Positions 1 to 7,350 of a stretch of 24,070 bases of DNA are shown here, piece by piece (position 1 is the first letter of the stretch; each line of letters starts with the position of its first letter). Origin of the DNA: Clostridia bacterium (GTDB lineage: Bacteria > Bacillota > Clostridia > Oscillospirales > CAG-272). The DNA is taken from positions 1-24,070 of the forward strand of contig JAFQOC010000591.1 in the NCBI GenBank assembly GCA_017420845.1. Direction: 5' to 3'. The position numbers were made by a program, and so were the translations under genes. The notes under the pieces are model-generated. The model saw only the letters and a program-made list of their open reading frames with translations. It was not told where the DNA came from and searched no databases.

Positions 1-835
1 AATATCCGCACTTCAACTTGTTTCGCAACAGATACACCACATCTTCGGGGTGCTTCCCGTGGCGATTGTCAGCGACAATATCTTGCACGGTTTCAAATAA
101 ATGTTGCGGCACAATCCGAGGGAACGTATTCGTGTAAACGCCCTCGGTCTTATGCCGATAGATGCCGACATATCTTTCATTTTGTAATATGCCGTATATC
201 ATAGCTGTTGTAAAGGGCTTTCCCGAGCTATGCATCACACCTTCATCCGTTAGCGTTTTTATGATGTTTTTTGCAATTACGCCCGAAGCATACATTTCGT
301 ATATACGGATAACGATCTTTGCTTCATCTTCGCTTATTACGAATTTTCGATTCACAATTTTGTATCCGTAAGGGATCCCGCCTCCGGCGTAGTTGCCCTT
401 GATGCGGGTCTCCCTCATCCCGCGGCTGACCTTCTGCGCCAGTTCGGCGGAGTAGTATTCGGCCATACCCTCCAGGAGCGATTCAAGAATGATACCCTCT
501 GGACCGTCGGGAATATGCTCCTTGGCTGACACCAAGGATATGCCATAATCCCTCAATGTTTTCTTGTGGATCGCCATCTCGAACTTGTTACGAGAGAAGC
601 GGTCAAGCTTGTAGACCAGCACGACATCCCAAGCCTTTTTCTGTGCGTCCTTCAGCATTCGCTGAAAATCGTTTCGATTGTCGTTGGTGCCGGTCATGGC
701 TCTGTCTATGTATGTGTCTACGACCATCATATCGTGATGCTCGGCGTAGGCCATGCACTCTCTGAGCTGACCCTCGATGGATTGTTCGGTTTGCCGCTCG
801 CTGGAATAGCGGGCATAGATGACTGCCGTTTTCAT
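1..835 (-). CDS. Large serine recombinase, 3' end outside window (partial)
   Basis: Site-specific recombinase that would catalyse integration or excision of a mobile element through a 5'-phosphoserine intermediate. The visible 278 residues begin MKTAVIYARYSSERQ, with the resolvase nucleophile at Ser11 next to Arg9, and contain the resolvase signature LDRFSRNK at about residues 77-84. A PF07508-type recombinase domain follows at about 155-260 (GIPYGYK, then ILQNERYVGIYRHKTEG). The last visible residues, LLRNKLKCGY, look like the start of the zinc-ribbon domain, so at least the zinc ribbon and coiled coil lie outside the window. The start is set by AAAGGAG about 9 nt upstream of ATG 835-833. 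The same frame stays open upstream and offers MLMGEIKRKEIAP as an alternative extension, but without a good ribosome binding site. Codon use becomes markedly more AT-rich below about position 370. Family call is firm; the element it serves is unknown. Confidence 0.9.
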   Translation of the reverse strand, partial: MKTAVIYARYSSERQTEQSIEGQLRECMAYAEHHDMMVVDTYIDRAMTGTNDNRNDFQRMLKDAQKKAWDVVLVYKLDRFSRNKFEMAIHKKTLRDYGISLVSAKEHIPDGPEGIILESLLEGMAEYYSAELAQKVSRGMRETRIKGNYAGGGIPYGYKIVNRKFVISEDEAKIVIRIYEMYASGVIAKNIIKTLTDEGVMHSSGKPFTTAMIYGILQNERYVGIYRHKTEGVYTNTFPRIVPQHLFETVQDIVADNRHGKHPEDVVYLLRNKLKCGY

Positions 836-1209
836 GGGAGCAATCTCCTTTCTTTTGATTTCACCCATAAGCATACACGTTTGACGTTCAAATGTAAACT
901 GACGGATGTGGCGAGTTTTGCGCTTTTACTGGACACTTTTGAACCGCACCTGAACCGATTCTGTCCCGATTTGATTCTTGCTCTGATCAGCATACTCTTC
1001 TTTACTCCTTTCTGCCCAAAGGGCACCATCATCCCATCGGAAAAGGCTGAAGCAGTCAAGGTTCAAAGCATGGCCATTGGAAGTACGAGAAAAAAGTTTG
1101 CATCGGTATTGGTGGACTGGTGGTTTTCAGCGAAGTTTTTTCACCTTGACGGCGAAGGCTTTTCTGATATACTCCCCCAAAAATAGAAAATCCGTCAATG
1201 TTGTGATGA
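836..1209. other. Gap upstream of recombinase, no convincing gene
   Basis: No reading frame here has coding character. On the minus strand the recombinase frame continues upstream through several stops, with gene-like snippets such as RQFTFERQTCMLMGEIKRKE and, about 250 nt further up, EYIRKAFAVKVKKLR ending at a stop. These could be decayed remnants of a longer upstream gene of the same element. Attachment sites of large serine recombinases often lie next to the recombinase gene, so one could sit here, but no inverted repeat or duplicated core identifies it. Confidence 0.4.
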
Positions 1210-1563
1210 TTGCGAAGCATCAAGAATCATGGCGGGATTAATTCAAGAGAAATATACTCACACAGAAATCAAAACTGTCCATATACGACTCAAGCAACCA
1301 AAACCTCCAAGCTCGAGTCCGGCTTCAAGCGCACCGTCAAGAAGGCGGGTAAGAAGACCAAGGACTTCGTGGGCAAGAAAACCGCCCAGGTCAAGGAATA
1401 CCGTAAGCAGTACAAGAGCGACGCGGATTATGCCTTCGACATGGGATTTAAGCGCGGGTGGGACGCGGCGTACGTCAGCCCCCACCGAGCGAGTGCCAGA
1501 TCGGCCGCCGCCCGAGGCTTCAAGAAGGGTATCAACAATCAGTACCGTTCCGATAAGCACTGA
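1210..1563 (+). pseudogene. Small basic protein, probably 5'-truncated gene remnant
   Basis: The frame is open from a TTG at 1210, but only the part after about 1300 has coding character: rich in AAG, GGC and GAC codons, giving a lysine-rich helix-like stretch (FKRTVKKAGKKTKDFVGKK) followed by ADYAFDMGFKRGWDAAY and a tail with ASARSAAARGFKKG. No ATG with a ribosome binding site exists in frame before residue 77. The first ~30 codons look like random sequence joined to a real gene, so the 5' end has probably been lost by insertion or recombination near 1290-1305. The protein family is not recognised. The next small gene starts within a few bases of its stop, as if the two formed an operon. Alternatively it is an intact gene with a weak TTG start. 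Confidence 0.4.
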
Positions 1564-1576
1564 GATGAGATCCGCC

Positions 1577-1804
1577 ATGACTTACATCATGAAGTACATC
1601 GAGAAGTCCGGGGAGAAGCTCGTTTATTCCCGTGGGCTGCCCCAGTATTTCAAATCCGACATTCTGGATGACGACGTGGTATGTCCCATCGGAATGGAGG
1701 ATCAGAAGTTCTTGCTTTTCGACAACTTATCCTGCTTCGAGGATGGGGTGTATATCGGGGAGGTCAGCCCCGAGATGATCAAGCAGATGAAGAAGGCAAA
1801 CTGA
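1577..1804 (+). CDS. Hypothetical 75-residue protein
   Basis: Begins MTYIMKYIEKSGEKLVYS and ends SPEMIKQMKKAN. It is acidic in the middle (DILDDDVVCPIGMED) with no signal peptide, membrane segment or recognised motif. ATG 1565 in the same frame would add four residues, and ATG 1589 is also possible; none has a strong ribosome binding site, although the upstream stop at 1561-1563 lies close enough for translational coupling. Codon use matches the preceding remnant. It probably belongs to the same accessory segment as the recombinase and the truncated gene. Function unknown. Confidence 0.5.
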   Translation: MTYIMKYIEKSGEKLVYSRGLPQYFKSDILDDDVVCPIGMEDQKFLLFDNLSCFEDGVYIGEVSPEMIKQMKKAN

Positions 1805-2023
1805 CGGCGGATCGTCGGGACAAAGCGGTTCCATGGAAGCAACATTAGCCAGTACGGATACTAAATCGGAAGGACAAAATAAAATGTTCGATATGTAACT
1901 ATGGATTTTCAAAAGGCGTATATAAGCTAGAACGCAAACAGACAACCTACCAAAAACGGTCCATCTATTGAATTGATAAATGCAAAAAGAGCCTCACAAA
2001 TGCAAAAATATTTACAATATATA
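1805..2023. other. Intergenic region upstream of the binding-protein promoter
   Basis: No convincing gene. A 21-codon frame at 1833-1898 (MEATLASTDTKSEGQNKMFD) is too short and lacks a clear ribosome binding site. The right part is AT-rich and carries the direct repeat listed separately at 1978-2008. Confidence 0.4.
1978..2008. promoter_or_regulatory. Direct repeat AAATGCAAAAA x2, candidate activator site
   Basis: Two identical 11-mers, AAATGCAAAAA at 1978-1988 and 1998-2008, sit exactly 20 bp apart centre to centre, ending 15 bp upstream of the -35 box at 2024. Direct repeats about two helical turns apart immediately upstream of -35 are the usual architecture for AraC-family activators. A similar ATGCA core recurs around the araC-type gene at 13254-13425. 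Binding is inferred. Confidence 0.4.
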
Positions 2024-2052
2024 TTGACATTTTGACCGTTATATGGTATAAT
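2024..2052 (+). promoter_or_regulatory. SigA-type promoter of the binding-protein gene
   Basis: Perfect consensus: TTGACA at 2024-2029, a 17-nt spacer, and TATAAT at 2047-2052. It leaves a leader of about 60 nt before the start codon at 2119. Confidence 0.9.
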
Positions 2053-2118
2053 TGGCACAAAGGTAAAGCCACTATTGTCGGCTTGAACTTTATTTACGAT
2101 CATAAGGAGGAAATCAAC

Positions 2119-3636
2119 ATGAGTCTTACTCTAAAGAGGATCATTTCATTGCTGTTATGTATCATAATTCTTTTGCCAACATTGGTTGCTTGTGGTCAGC
2201 AAACGGAGAACCCGTCTGACACTGACAACAAGCAAAGTGGTGATTCTGGGGACGCAAACAATACGGAAGTATCCGAAACGGAAACAACGGATCCCGTTCA
2301 AGACGCGCTGGATCGCCTGACCGCAGATGTGGACTGGGGTGGCAAAGACTTTGGCATGTTGTACGTCAATGACATTGGCGGTTATGTGGAGGAGGTCGAG
2401 GCTACTGCGGATTCCGGGGATTCCTCCTCCAGCGGCGTCATCAACGATGCGGTGTTTGAAAGAAACACACTGTTTGAGGAGTATTGCAAGCTGAACTTCG
2501 TTCTGATTCCCGTCAGCAGCGGCATGGTTAGTACCAGCCTCAAATCCGAGGTGCAGACCGGAACCGGAGATTTCCATTTGATTACGCAAACCATGACTGG
2601 ATCGGCAGACTCCGCCATTTCAGGTTACCTGCACAACTTCATGGATCTCGACATCGACTACGAGACCCCTTGGTGGGACGCGGGAACCCTGGATTTCGCC
2701 CTGTGCGGCCAAGTGTTCTTCATGGACGGCCCCTTCAATATCGTGGACGATGACGTGACCTTTGTCATGATGTTCAATAAGGAACTGCAGAAGCAGCATC
2801 AGGTTCCCAATCCCTACGAGACGGTCATGAATGGCGACTGGACCCTGGACAATTTCAATTCTATCATTAGTAACCTTTCCGTAGAAAATGGTGACGGAAA
2901 ATGGGACGAAAAAGACACATACGGCTTCTCTACACCCCACTCGATCGGCACTACCTTCTTCTACGGTGCCGGGCTTCAGTATGTGATCAATGACCGTACT
3001 ATGGATCAGCCTGAGTTGGCTCTGGATTCTTCGAAGATGGAAAAAGCACTGGACGTGCTTGCTAAGGCCCGTTCGATCGTCAAGGAGGGGAACTCCACTT
3101 ACGTCGCAGAGGGTACCGAATACGGCAAAGCGAAGGAGATCTTCTTGGATGGCCGAAGCCTCTTTTATGTAGAAGTAGCCAGTTATCTGCGCGCCCTGAA
3201 CAAGAACATGGAGACCGAATACGGTGTGATCCCAATCCCAAAATACAATAAGGAGCAGGAGAAATACCACACCTGGCGAGCCGGAAACGGATCAACTCTG
3301 TCGATTCCCACAACGGTAGCGTCTATGGATGTGGAAATGTTCGCAAAGGTACTGGAGACCTACTGCGTGCTTTCCCAGAAACTGGTGCGTCCCGCTTACT
3401 ATGATATCATGCTGACCACCCGAAACGTTCAGGATGTAGAGTCCTCCGAGATGCTGGATCTCATTTTTGAAAACCGCATTTACGACATGGGTGCCTACTT
3501 TGAGGTTCTTGGCTTTAATACCCTGTTCAACAAGAGCGTTATCGGTGAAGATACCTTCTCCTCCTCCTATGCGGCCGCCGTCAAGACCTACGAAAAGAAG
3601 ATGTTTGTTCTTCTCCAGAAAATCGAGAAGGATTAA
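2119..3636 (+). CDS. Extracellular solute-binding lipoprotein (ABC sugar-uptake type)
   Basis: 505-residue lipoprotein that would capture a carbohydrate at the cell surface for an ABC importer. Signal sequence MSLTLKRIISLLLCIIILLP is followed by the lipobox LVAC with lipidated Cys25 and a Ser/Asp/Thr/Glu-rich linker to about residue 60. The fold region carries the pattern of family-1-like binding proteins of Clostridia (VINDAVFERN, FNKELQKQHQVPNPYE, WTLDNF, GVIPIPKYNKEQEKYHTW). ATG 2119 is chosen because AAGGAGG at 2104-2110 lies 8 nt upstream and the signal peptide begins there; a longer upstream frame has neither. It stands alone: no permease or ATPase gene is adjacent, so it must use partners encoded elsewhere or act as a capture protein. 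It is transcribed from a consensus promoter and converges on the surface operon. Ligand unknown; pectic oligosaccharide is an inference from the neighbourhood. Confidence 0.88.
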   Translation: MSLTLKRIISLLLCIIILLPTLVACGQQTENPSDTDNKQSGDSGDANNTEVSETETTDPVQDALDRLTADVDWGGKDFGMLYVNDIGGYVEEVEATADSGDSSSSGVINDAVFERNTLFEEYCKLNFVLIPVSSGMVSTSLKSEVQTGTGDFHLITQTMTGSADSAISGYLHNFMDLDIDYETPWWDAGTLDFALCGQVFFMDGPFNIVDDDVTFVMMFNKELQKQHQVPNPYETVMNGDWTLDNFNSIISNLSVENGDGKWDEKDTYGFSTPHSIGTTFFYGAGLQYVINDRTMDQPELALDSSKMEKALDVLAKARSIVKEGNSTYVAEGTEYGKAKEIFLDGRSLFYVEVASYLRALNKNMETEYGVIPIPKYNKEQEKYHTWRAGNGSTLSIPTTVASMDVEMFAKVLETYCVLSQKLVRPAYYDIMLTTRNVQDVESSEMLDLIFENRIYDMGAYFEVLGFNTLFNKSVIGEDTFSSSYAAAVKTYEKKMFVLLQKIEKD

Positions 3637-3665
3637 AGAGAATCATCCATTCCTTAATTCCAACA

Positions 3666-3705
3666 AAAACCCTCTCAGACACCTGCGGGTATCTGAGAGG
3701 GTTTT
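3666..3705. terminator. Bidirectional intrinsic terminator
   Basis: A 14-bp perfect stem, AAAACCCTCTCAGA at 3666-3679 pairing with TCTGAGAGGGTTTT at 3692-3705, has a 12-nt loop. It has a T-run on the plus strand and a five-base T-run on the minus strand, so it can end both the binding-protein transcript and the convergent surface operon. Confidence 0.92.
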
Positions 3706-3728
3706 GTGTGTTGAAGCGGTTCAAGAGA

Positions 3729-3760
3729 GCGGGATGTCACGCCTTGGAGGGACATCCCGC
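3729..3760. other. Second hairpin between convergent genes
   Basis: A perfect 10-bp inverted repeat, GCGGGATGTC at 3729-3738 and GACATCCCGC at 3751-3760, has a 12-nt loop and lies 28 bp beyond the stop of the minus-strand gene. It has no T-run on either side, so it is more likely an mRNA 3'-end stabiliser or an auxiliary to the terminator at 3666-3705 than a terminator itself. Confidence 0.6.
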
Positions 3761-3788
3761 GTTGAGGAATCGCTTTGCGGGGAATGTA

Positions 3789-6455
3789 TCAATCATCCTC
3801 GCGCTTTTTACGGGAAAGCATGGCCGCTGCCGCTGCCGCTGCCGCTAAAGCGGTGCCACCCACGCCGAGGGAGGAACGGCAGCCCTTGCCCGTGGCTTCG
3901 GTGGTAGGCTCGGTAACATCAGGGGACAGCGCATTGGTCTCCTCAACCTCTTCGGTGGCGGGCGGGGTCTCCTCGCCGCTGTCGGTATCGGTCTCGGGGA
4001 CAGTAGAGTTGGCCTCGGTGGAAATATAGCTGAACTTGAAGCGACCGCCGGGAGCAACGTCGCCCGAAATGTAGAAGTCCATAATATCGCCTGAGAACTT
4101 GGTGTAGTCACCCTCGTCATGAACGTTATCCGTCCAGGCGAAGTTCACGGTATAGTCGTTACCGGAAAGGCCCAGATCTGCCTTGGCGATCTTGACAGTC
4201 ATGTGCTTTCCGTCGACCTTGTACTCCACATCTGCCACCTTCTCGGTCTTGCTGTAATCGTCTGCGGCGGTAAACTTCTCCAGTACCAGGGTATTCTCGC
4301 CGGCAGGGGACTTGTTGACAACGTAGTCAAAGGTGTTCCAGCCCTGATTCTCCTGGTTGCAGTCAATGTACAGGGTCATCCACAGGTTATCGGTATAGGG
4401 CGTGATGTTCTCGTTACACTCTACGTGGAACCAGACATATTCATCATCACGAGCTATCTGCGCGCCAATAATGTCGTTTCGGCCCGAGGTCTCAGTGTAG
4501 TAGTGGTCAGCGTAACCCTGAGCGTCACGGTCGTCGGTGTTGCCGATGTAGGCGGCGTAATAGGGCTCTACGGCTGCCCACTGCTCGTTGCCTGCCAACA
4601 AGTCAATGGTTTTATTTGCACTGGGGGTAGGAATAGGACGCGCACCCTTATACTGACGGACGAAATTTACAAGCTGGTAGTAGTAATGATCCTTCAAGTC
4701 ACCCTTCGTGGGTTCGATATCACGGGAGAACTCGTCGTTGTAGGTATCCAGGAAGCCCTGATCCACATATGTCTGACCGGATCCCCAGTTGTACCAACGG
4801 CTGGCCTGCCACTCGTTCCAGCCTGTGACAAATACAACCTGAGGATCGATCTTCAAAGCGTTATTCCATTGCTCGGCGAAGTTGTAGCCCCACTTGGTGG
4901 CCTCGGTCCCTTCTACCTCGTAGCGATTCTCATAGGTGACGGTGTAGGAACGGCCGCATACGTTACTGCCGCTCATACAGGCCATTTGATCCACCACGTA
5001 GTTGTGATTTAGCGCGATGCCCACGGACATCTGTTCCACTACGCCCGCGCGGCGGGACTTTTCGTCCTTGTAGTAGTACGCCTGGGGAGCCTTGGCCAAC
5101 CAGCCCCAGTTGGAGTAGCGGGTCTTGTAGTCACTGATGAGGTACTTGGCCTGACCGCGGCGGAAGGTGAAGAATTCGCTTACTTCCTCGATCAGGGGAG
5201 AGGTAGCCGTCTGGAATGCGCTCTCGATGCCCATGATCATGGGCTTGCCGTCCCAGTAGAACCACAGGTTCTGATACTTGTTTTCACGGTAAATGTCGTA
5301 GTAGATATACGAGAGCTGCATCTTGTTGTACTTGGCATCATTAAAGGGCAGAAGGTAGGAGACCTTAGGAGTCCGCACACCGTCATTCATGGCCTCGGTC
5401 CAGGTATCGTATAGGGTATAGTAGGCCTCCCGATAGATGCGGTCGGTATTGGAGTTGTCGGTAAAGACCACGTCCACCCCGGCATTGGTCAGAAGCTCGG
5501 CTTGACGGCGGAGTACCCACTGATCCGTAGAGCGGTAGTACCCATAAATGGGCTCGTTCCAGAAGAAGGTATGATGGTTGATACCGTTCCATACCTCGTG
5601 ATTCTTGTCATTGGCAGCCTCGGGATACTTCATGGATACGTCCTGAAGCGGGAAGGGTGTGCGGTAGGCAAAGCTCTCGGTGTGCCAGGTCCAGAAGAAC
5701 ATGGCCAGGGTCCTATCCTCCCGGGGATCGCCCACATCGGCGTTGGTCAGGGACTTACGCCCCAGGCCGTCGGTAAAGACCCAGGTATCGGGCATGACCT
5801 CGTGGGTGTAGATGAGGCTGTCCTCAGGGATAACATACTCCTCGGGTACAGGGTGATCGCCTGTCGCGAGATTGGAGGACTCACAGGGGAGGAATGGCTC
5901 CACGGGGGTCTTGGTGAAGGTGACAGTGATCTCCCAGTCCACAGCCTCCTCCACGTCCAGACCCAGGTAGGCGTAGCCCTTTGAGACTCTGGAATCACGC
6001 AGTCTCACGCCCACGCATCCGATAGGATCCGACAGGGCGATGAGGTATTCGCCAGCGGGCTGCTCGTCAAAGGAGAAGTTGTTGGCAGAATCGCTATTGA
6101 TCTTAGACAGATGGGTGGTGGCGACGGGCGTGCCCTGAACGGACTCCGCAAAGGAGCCTGTCCACTTGTACAGGGAAACGTCAACCTCGGGCTTCACCGT
6201 GCTCCATGACCAGGTAAACAGCGTAATGGCGAGCTTGTTGAAGGGGGCACCGAAATTCATGCGGTAACCGTAAGTAGAATAGGTATCCAACCGCTTGTAA
6301 TCCCTTGTGGCATCGGGATTATACGCGCGGATGCGGGAGATCTTGTTTGAAGCAATATTGTCATCCTCGGCATTGACAGGCATAACGAACCGTGCGTTCA
6401 TCATGAGCATCAGAATAACAAGGGACATGATACTCCATTTTTTAAAGTGTTTCAT
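3789..6455 (-). CDS. Secreted GH71/GH99-like protein with CBM9-like module and C-terminal anchor
   Basis: 888-residue surface protein, probably a glycan-binding or glycan-cleaving enzyme. Signal peptide to about Ala29 (MPVNA|EDDN). An N-terminal beta-rich domain (about 30-230) is followed by a TIM-barrel-like region (about 245-605) with MFFWTWHTESF, YGYYRSTDQWVLRRQ, NAGVDVVFTDNSN, FYWDGKPMIMG and VTGWNEW, closing with EFSRDIEPTKGDLKDHYYYQ. This pattern is typical of GH71/GH99-like proteins. A CBM9/DOMON-like beta-sandwich follows (about 615-797), then a Thr/Glu/Pro linker and the tail GKGCRSSLG, an alanine-rich membrane segment and SRKKREDD. ATG 6455 is chosen over an in-frame ATG 99 nt upstream because AAAGGAG precedes it and the signal peptide starts there. 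It is the last gene of the surface operon. Catalytic activity is unproven; the exact GH family cannot be settled by eye. Confidence 0.8.
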   Translation of the reverse strand: MKHFKKWSIMSLVILMLMMNARFVMPVNAEDDNIASNKISRIRAYNPDATRDYKRLDTYSTYGYRMNFGAPFNKLAITLFTWSWSTVKPEVDVSLYKWTGSFAESVQGTPVATTHLSKINSDSANNFSFDEQPAGEYLIALSDPIGCVGVRLRDSRVSKGYAYLGLDVEEAVDWEITVTFTKTPVEPFLPCESSNLATGDHPVPEEYVIPEDSLIYTHEVMPDTWVFTDGLGRKSLTNADVGDPREDRTLAMFFWTWHTESFAYRTPFPLQDVSMKYPEAANDKNHEVWNGINHHTFFWNEPIYGYYRSTDQWVLRRQAELLTNAGVDVVFTDNSNTDRIYREAYYTLYDTWTEAMNDGVRTPKVSYLLPFNDAKYNKMQLSYIYYDIYRENKYQNLWFYWDGKPMIMGIESAFQTATSPLIEEVSEFFTFRRGQAKYLISDYKTRYSNWGWLAKAPQAYYYKDEKSRRAGVVEQMSVGIALNHNYVVDQMACMSGSNVCGRSYTVTYENRYEVEGTEATKWGYNFAEQWNNALKIDPQVVFVTGWNEWQASRWYNWGSGQTYVDQGFLDTYNDEFSRDIEPTKGDLKDHYYYQLVNFVRQYKGARPIPTPSANKTIDLLAGNEQWAAVEPYYAAYIGNTDDRDAQGYADHYYTETSGRNDIIGAQIARDDEYVWFHVECNENITPYTDNLWMTLYIDCNQENQGWNTFDYVVNKSPAGENTLVLEKFTAADDYSKTEKVADVEYKVDGKHMTVKIAKADLGLSGNDYTVNFAWTDNVHDEGDYTKFSGDIMDFYISGDVAPGGRFKFSYISTEANSTVPETDTDSGEETPPATEEVEETNALSPDVTEPTTEATGKGCRSSLGVGGTALAAAAAAAAMLSRKKREDD
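3823..3846. repeat. In-frame hexanucleotide repeat (GCCGCT)x4
   Basis: Four perfect copies of GCCGCT (plus strand) encode eight consecutive alanines inside the C-terminal membrane segment of the GH71/GH99-like protein. Copy-number change would lengthen or shorten the segment by two residues per unit without a frameshift. Confidence 0.85.
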
Positions 6456-6498
6456 ATAAGTCTCCTTTATGTAAGGATATTGGGGGGATCTGGTTATC

Positions 6499-6543
6499 GG
6501 GATTGCCTCGCCCGTGAGGATAAACCACAGGCGAGGCAACCCC
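6499..6543. other. Large intergenic hairpin within the surface operon
   Basis: TTGCCTCGCC at 6503-6512 pairs with GGCGAGGCAA at 6530-6539. After one mismatch the stem continues with GGG/CCC (6499-6501 and 6541-6543), around a 17-nt loop. It begins 8 nt after the stop of the triple-repeat lipoprotein gene and has no T-run, so it is more likely a processing or stability element that sets the ratio of the two genes than a full terminator. Confidence 0.6.
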
Positions 6544-6550
6544 TTATTGA

Positions 6551-7350
6551 TCATTTGTCAGTCTTCATTTCGGGAATGGTAATGTCCGAGAACGCGCCAT
6601 ATTCCAGGGAAGAGAACTGGAACACCGCGGCGGTTGCGTTACCGCGGTTGGAGATACCGATCTGGGAAAGAGGGGTATCCGCGATCAGGGTGTTCTCAAC
6701 AATCTCCTGGGTTCCGTCGGCCAGGGTGATCTTGGCGGTCTCCGCGAAGGTGTTGCCGGGGATACAATTGGCGGCCTTGATATCGCCATAGGTCTTGCTT
6801 CCGGAAAGCTCGACGGTGGCCATGAGCTTGCCGTCCACCAAAACGTATACGCAGTAGCCGTCATCCGCCAGGGTCAGCTCGGTACCGGTGCAGAGGATGG
6901 TGTAGTACTTGTTGCCCACACGTCTGGAGACGGTGCTGTCGTAGTACTTCACGATCAGGTGCAGGTTGCCATCCATAATGGCCGCGTAGATACCCGCGCC
7001 GCCGGTATGACCCGCACCGTCACCCTCATAGAACTGACGGATTCTCGTATTCGAGGAAGCGGTTTCGTCAGAGATGACCTGCTGGTAGCCGCGAACGATC
7101 ATGTAGCTCTTGAGCTTGCCATCAGCAGCCAGGGTGGTCTGGGCATTGTTGAGCTTGAAGTAGTACAGACCGTCGTTGGTGTGGGCCATGGCGTTGATCA
7201 TGTGCATACCGTAGACCTTCTGACCGTTCAACTCCTCGATCATACAGCCACCCTGAGCCAGCTTCATTTCAAAGAAACCGGGCAGGTCGGTCTGATCGAA
7301 GGTAGTGCCCGCATCGTACTTGTTGACATCAGCGGTGAAGCTGACTGTGG
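6551..7350 (-). repeat. Long coding repeat, copy 3
   Basis: Third module of the triple-repeat lipoprotein. The anchor string ACCGCGGTTG is at 6641-6650, and long stretches are near-identical in DNA to the other two copies. Boundaries are approximate. Confidence 0.75.

Noticed and set aside
566..1186. 206-codon plus-strand frame across the recombinase start
   Set aside because: It is largely antisense to the recombinase catalytic domain, with no coding features beyond it.
3789..3890. LPXTG sortase signal
   Set aside because: No LPXTG-like pentapeptide occurs in the C-terminal region; the tail has the Gly-Cys arrangement instead.
4119..5012. 297-codon plus-strand frame opposite the GH71/GH99-like gene
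   Set aside because: It is antisense to a gene with a signal peptide, ribosome binding site and clear domains; its Val/Leu/Gly-rich product is typical of the complement of GC-biased codons.
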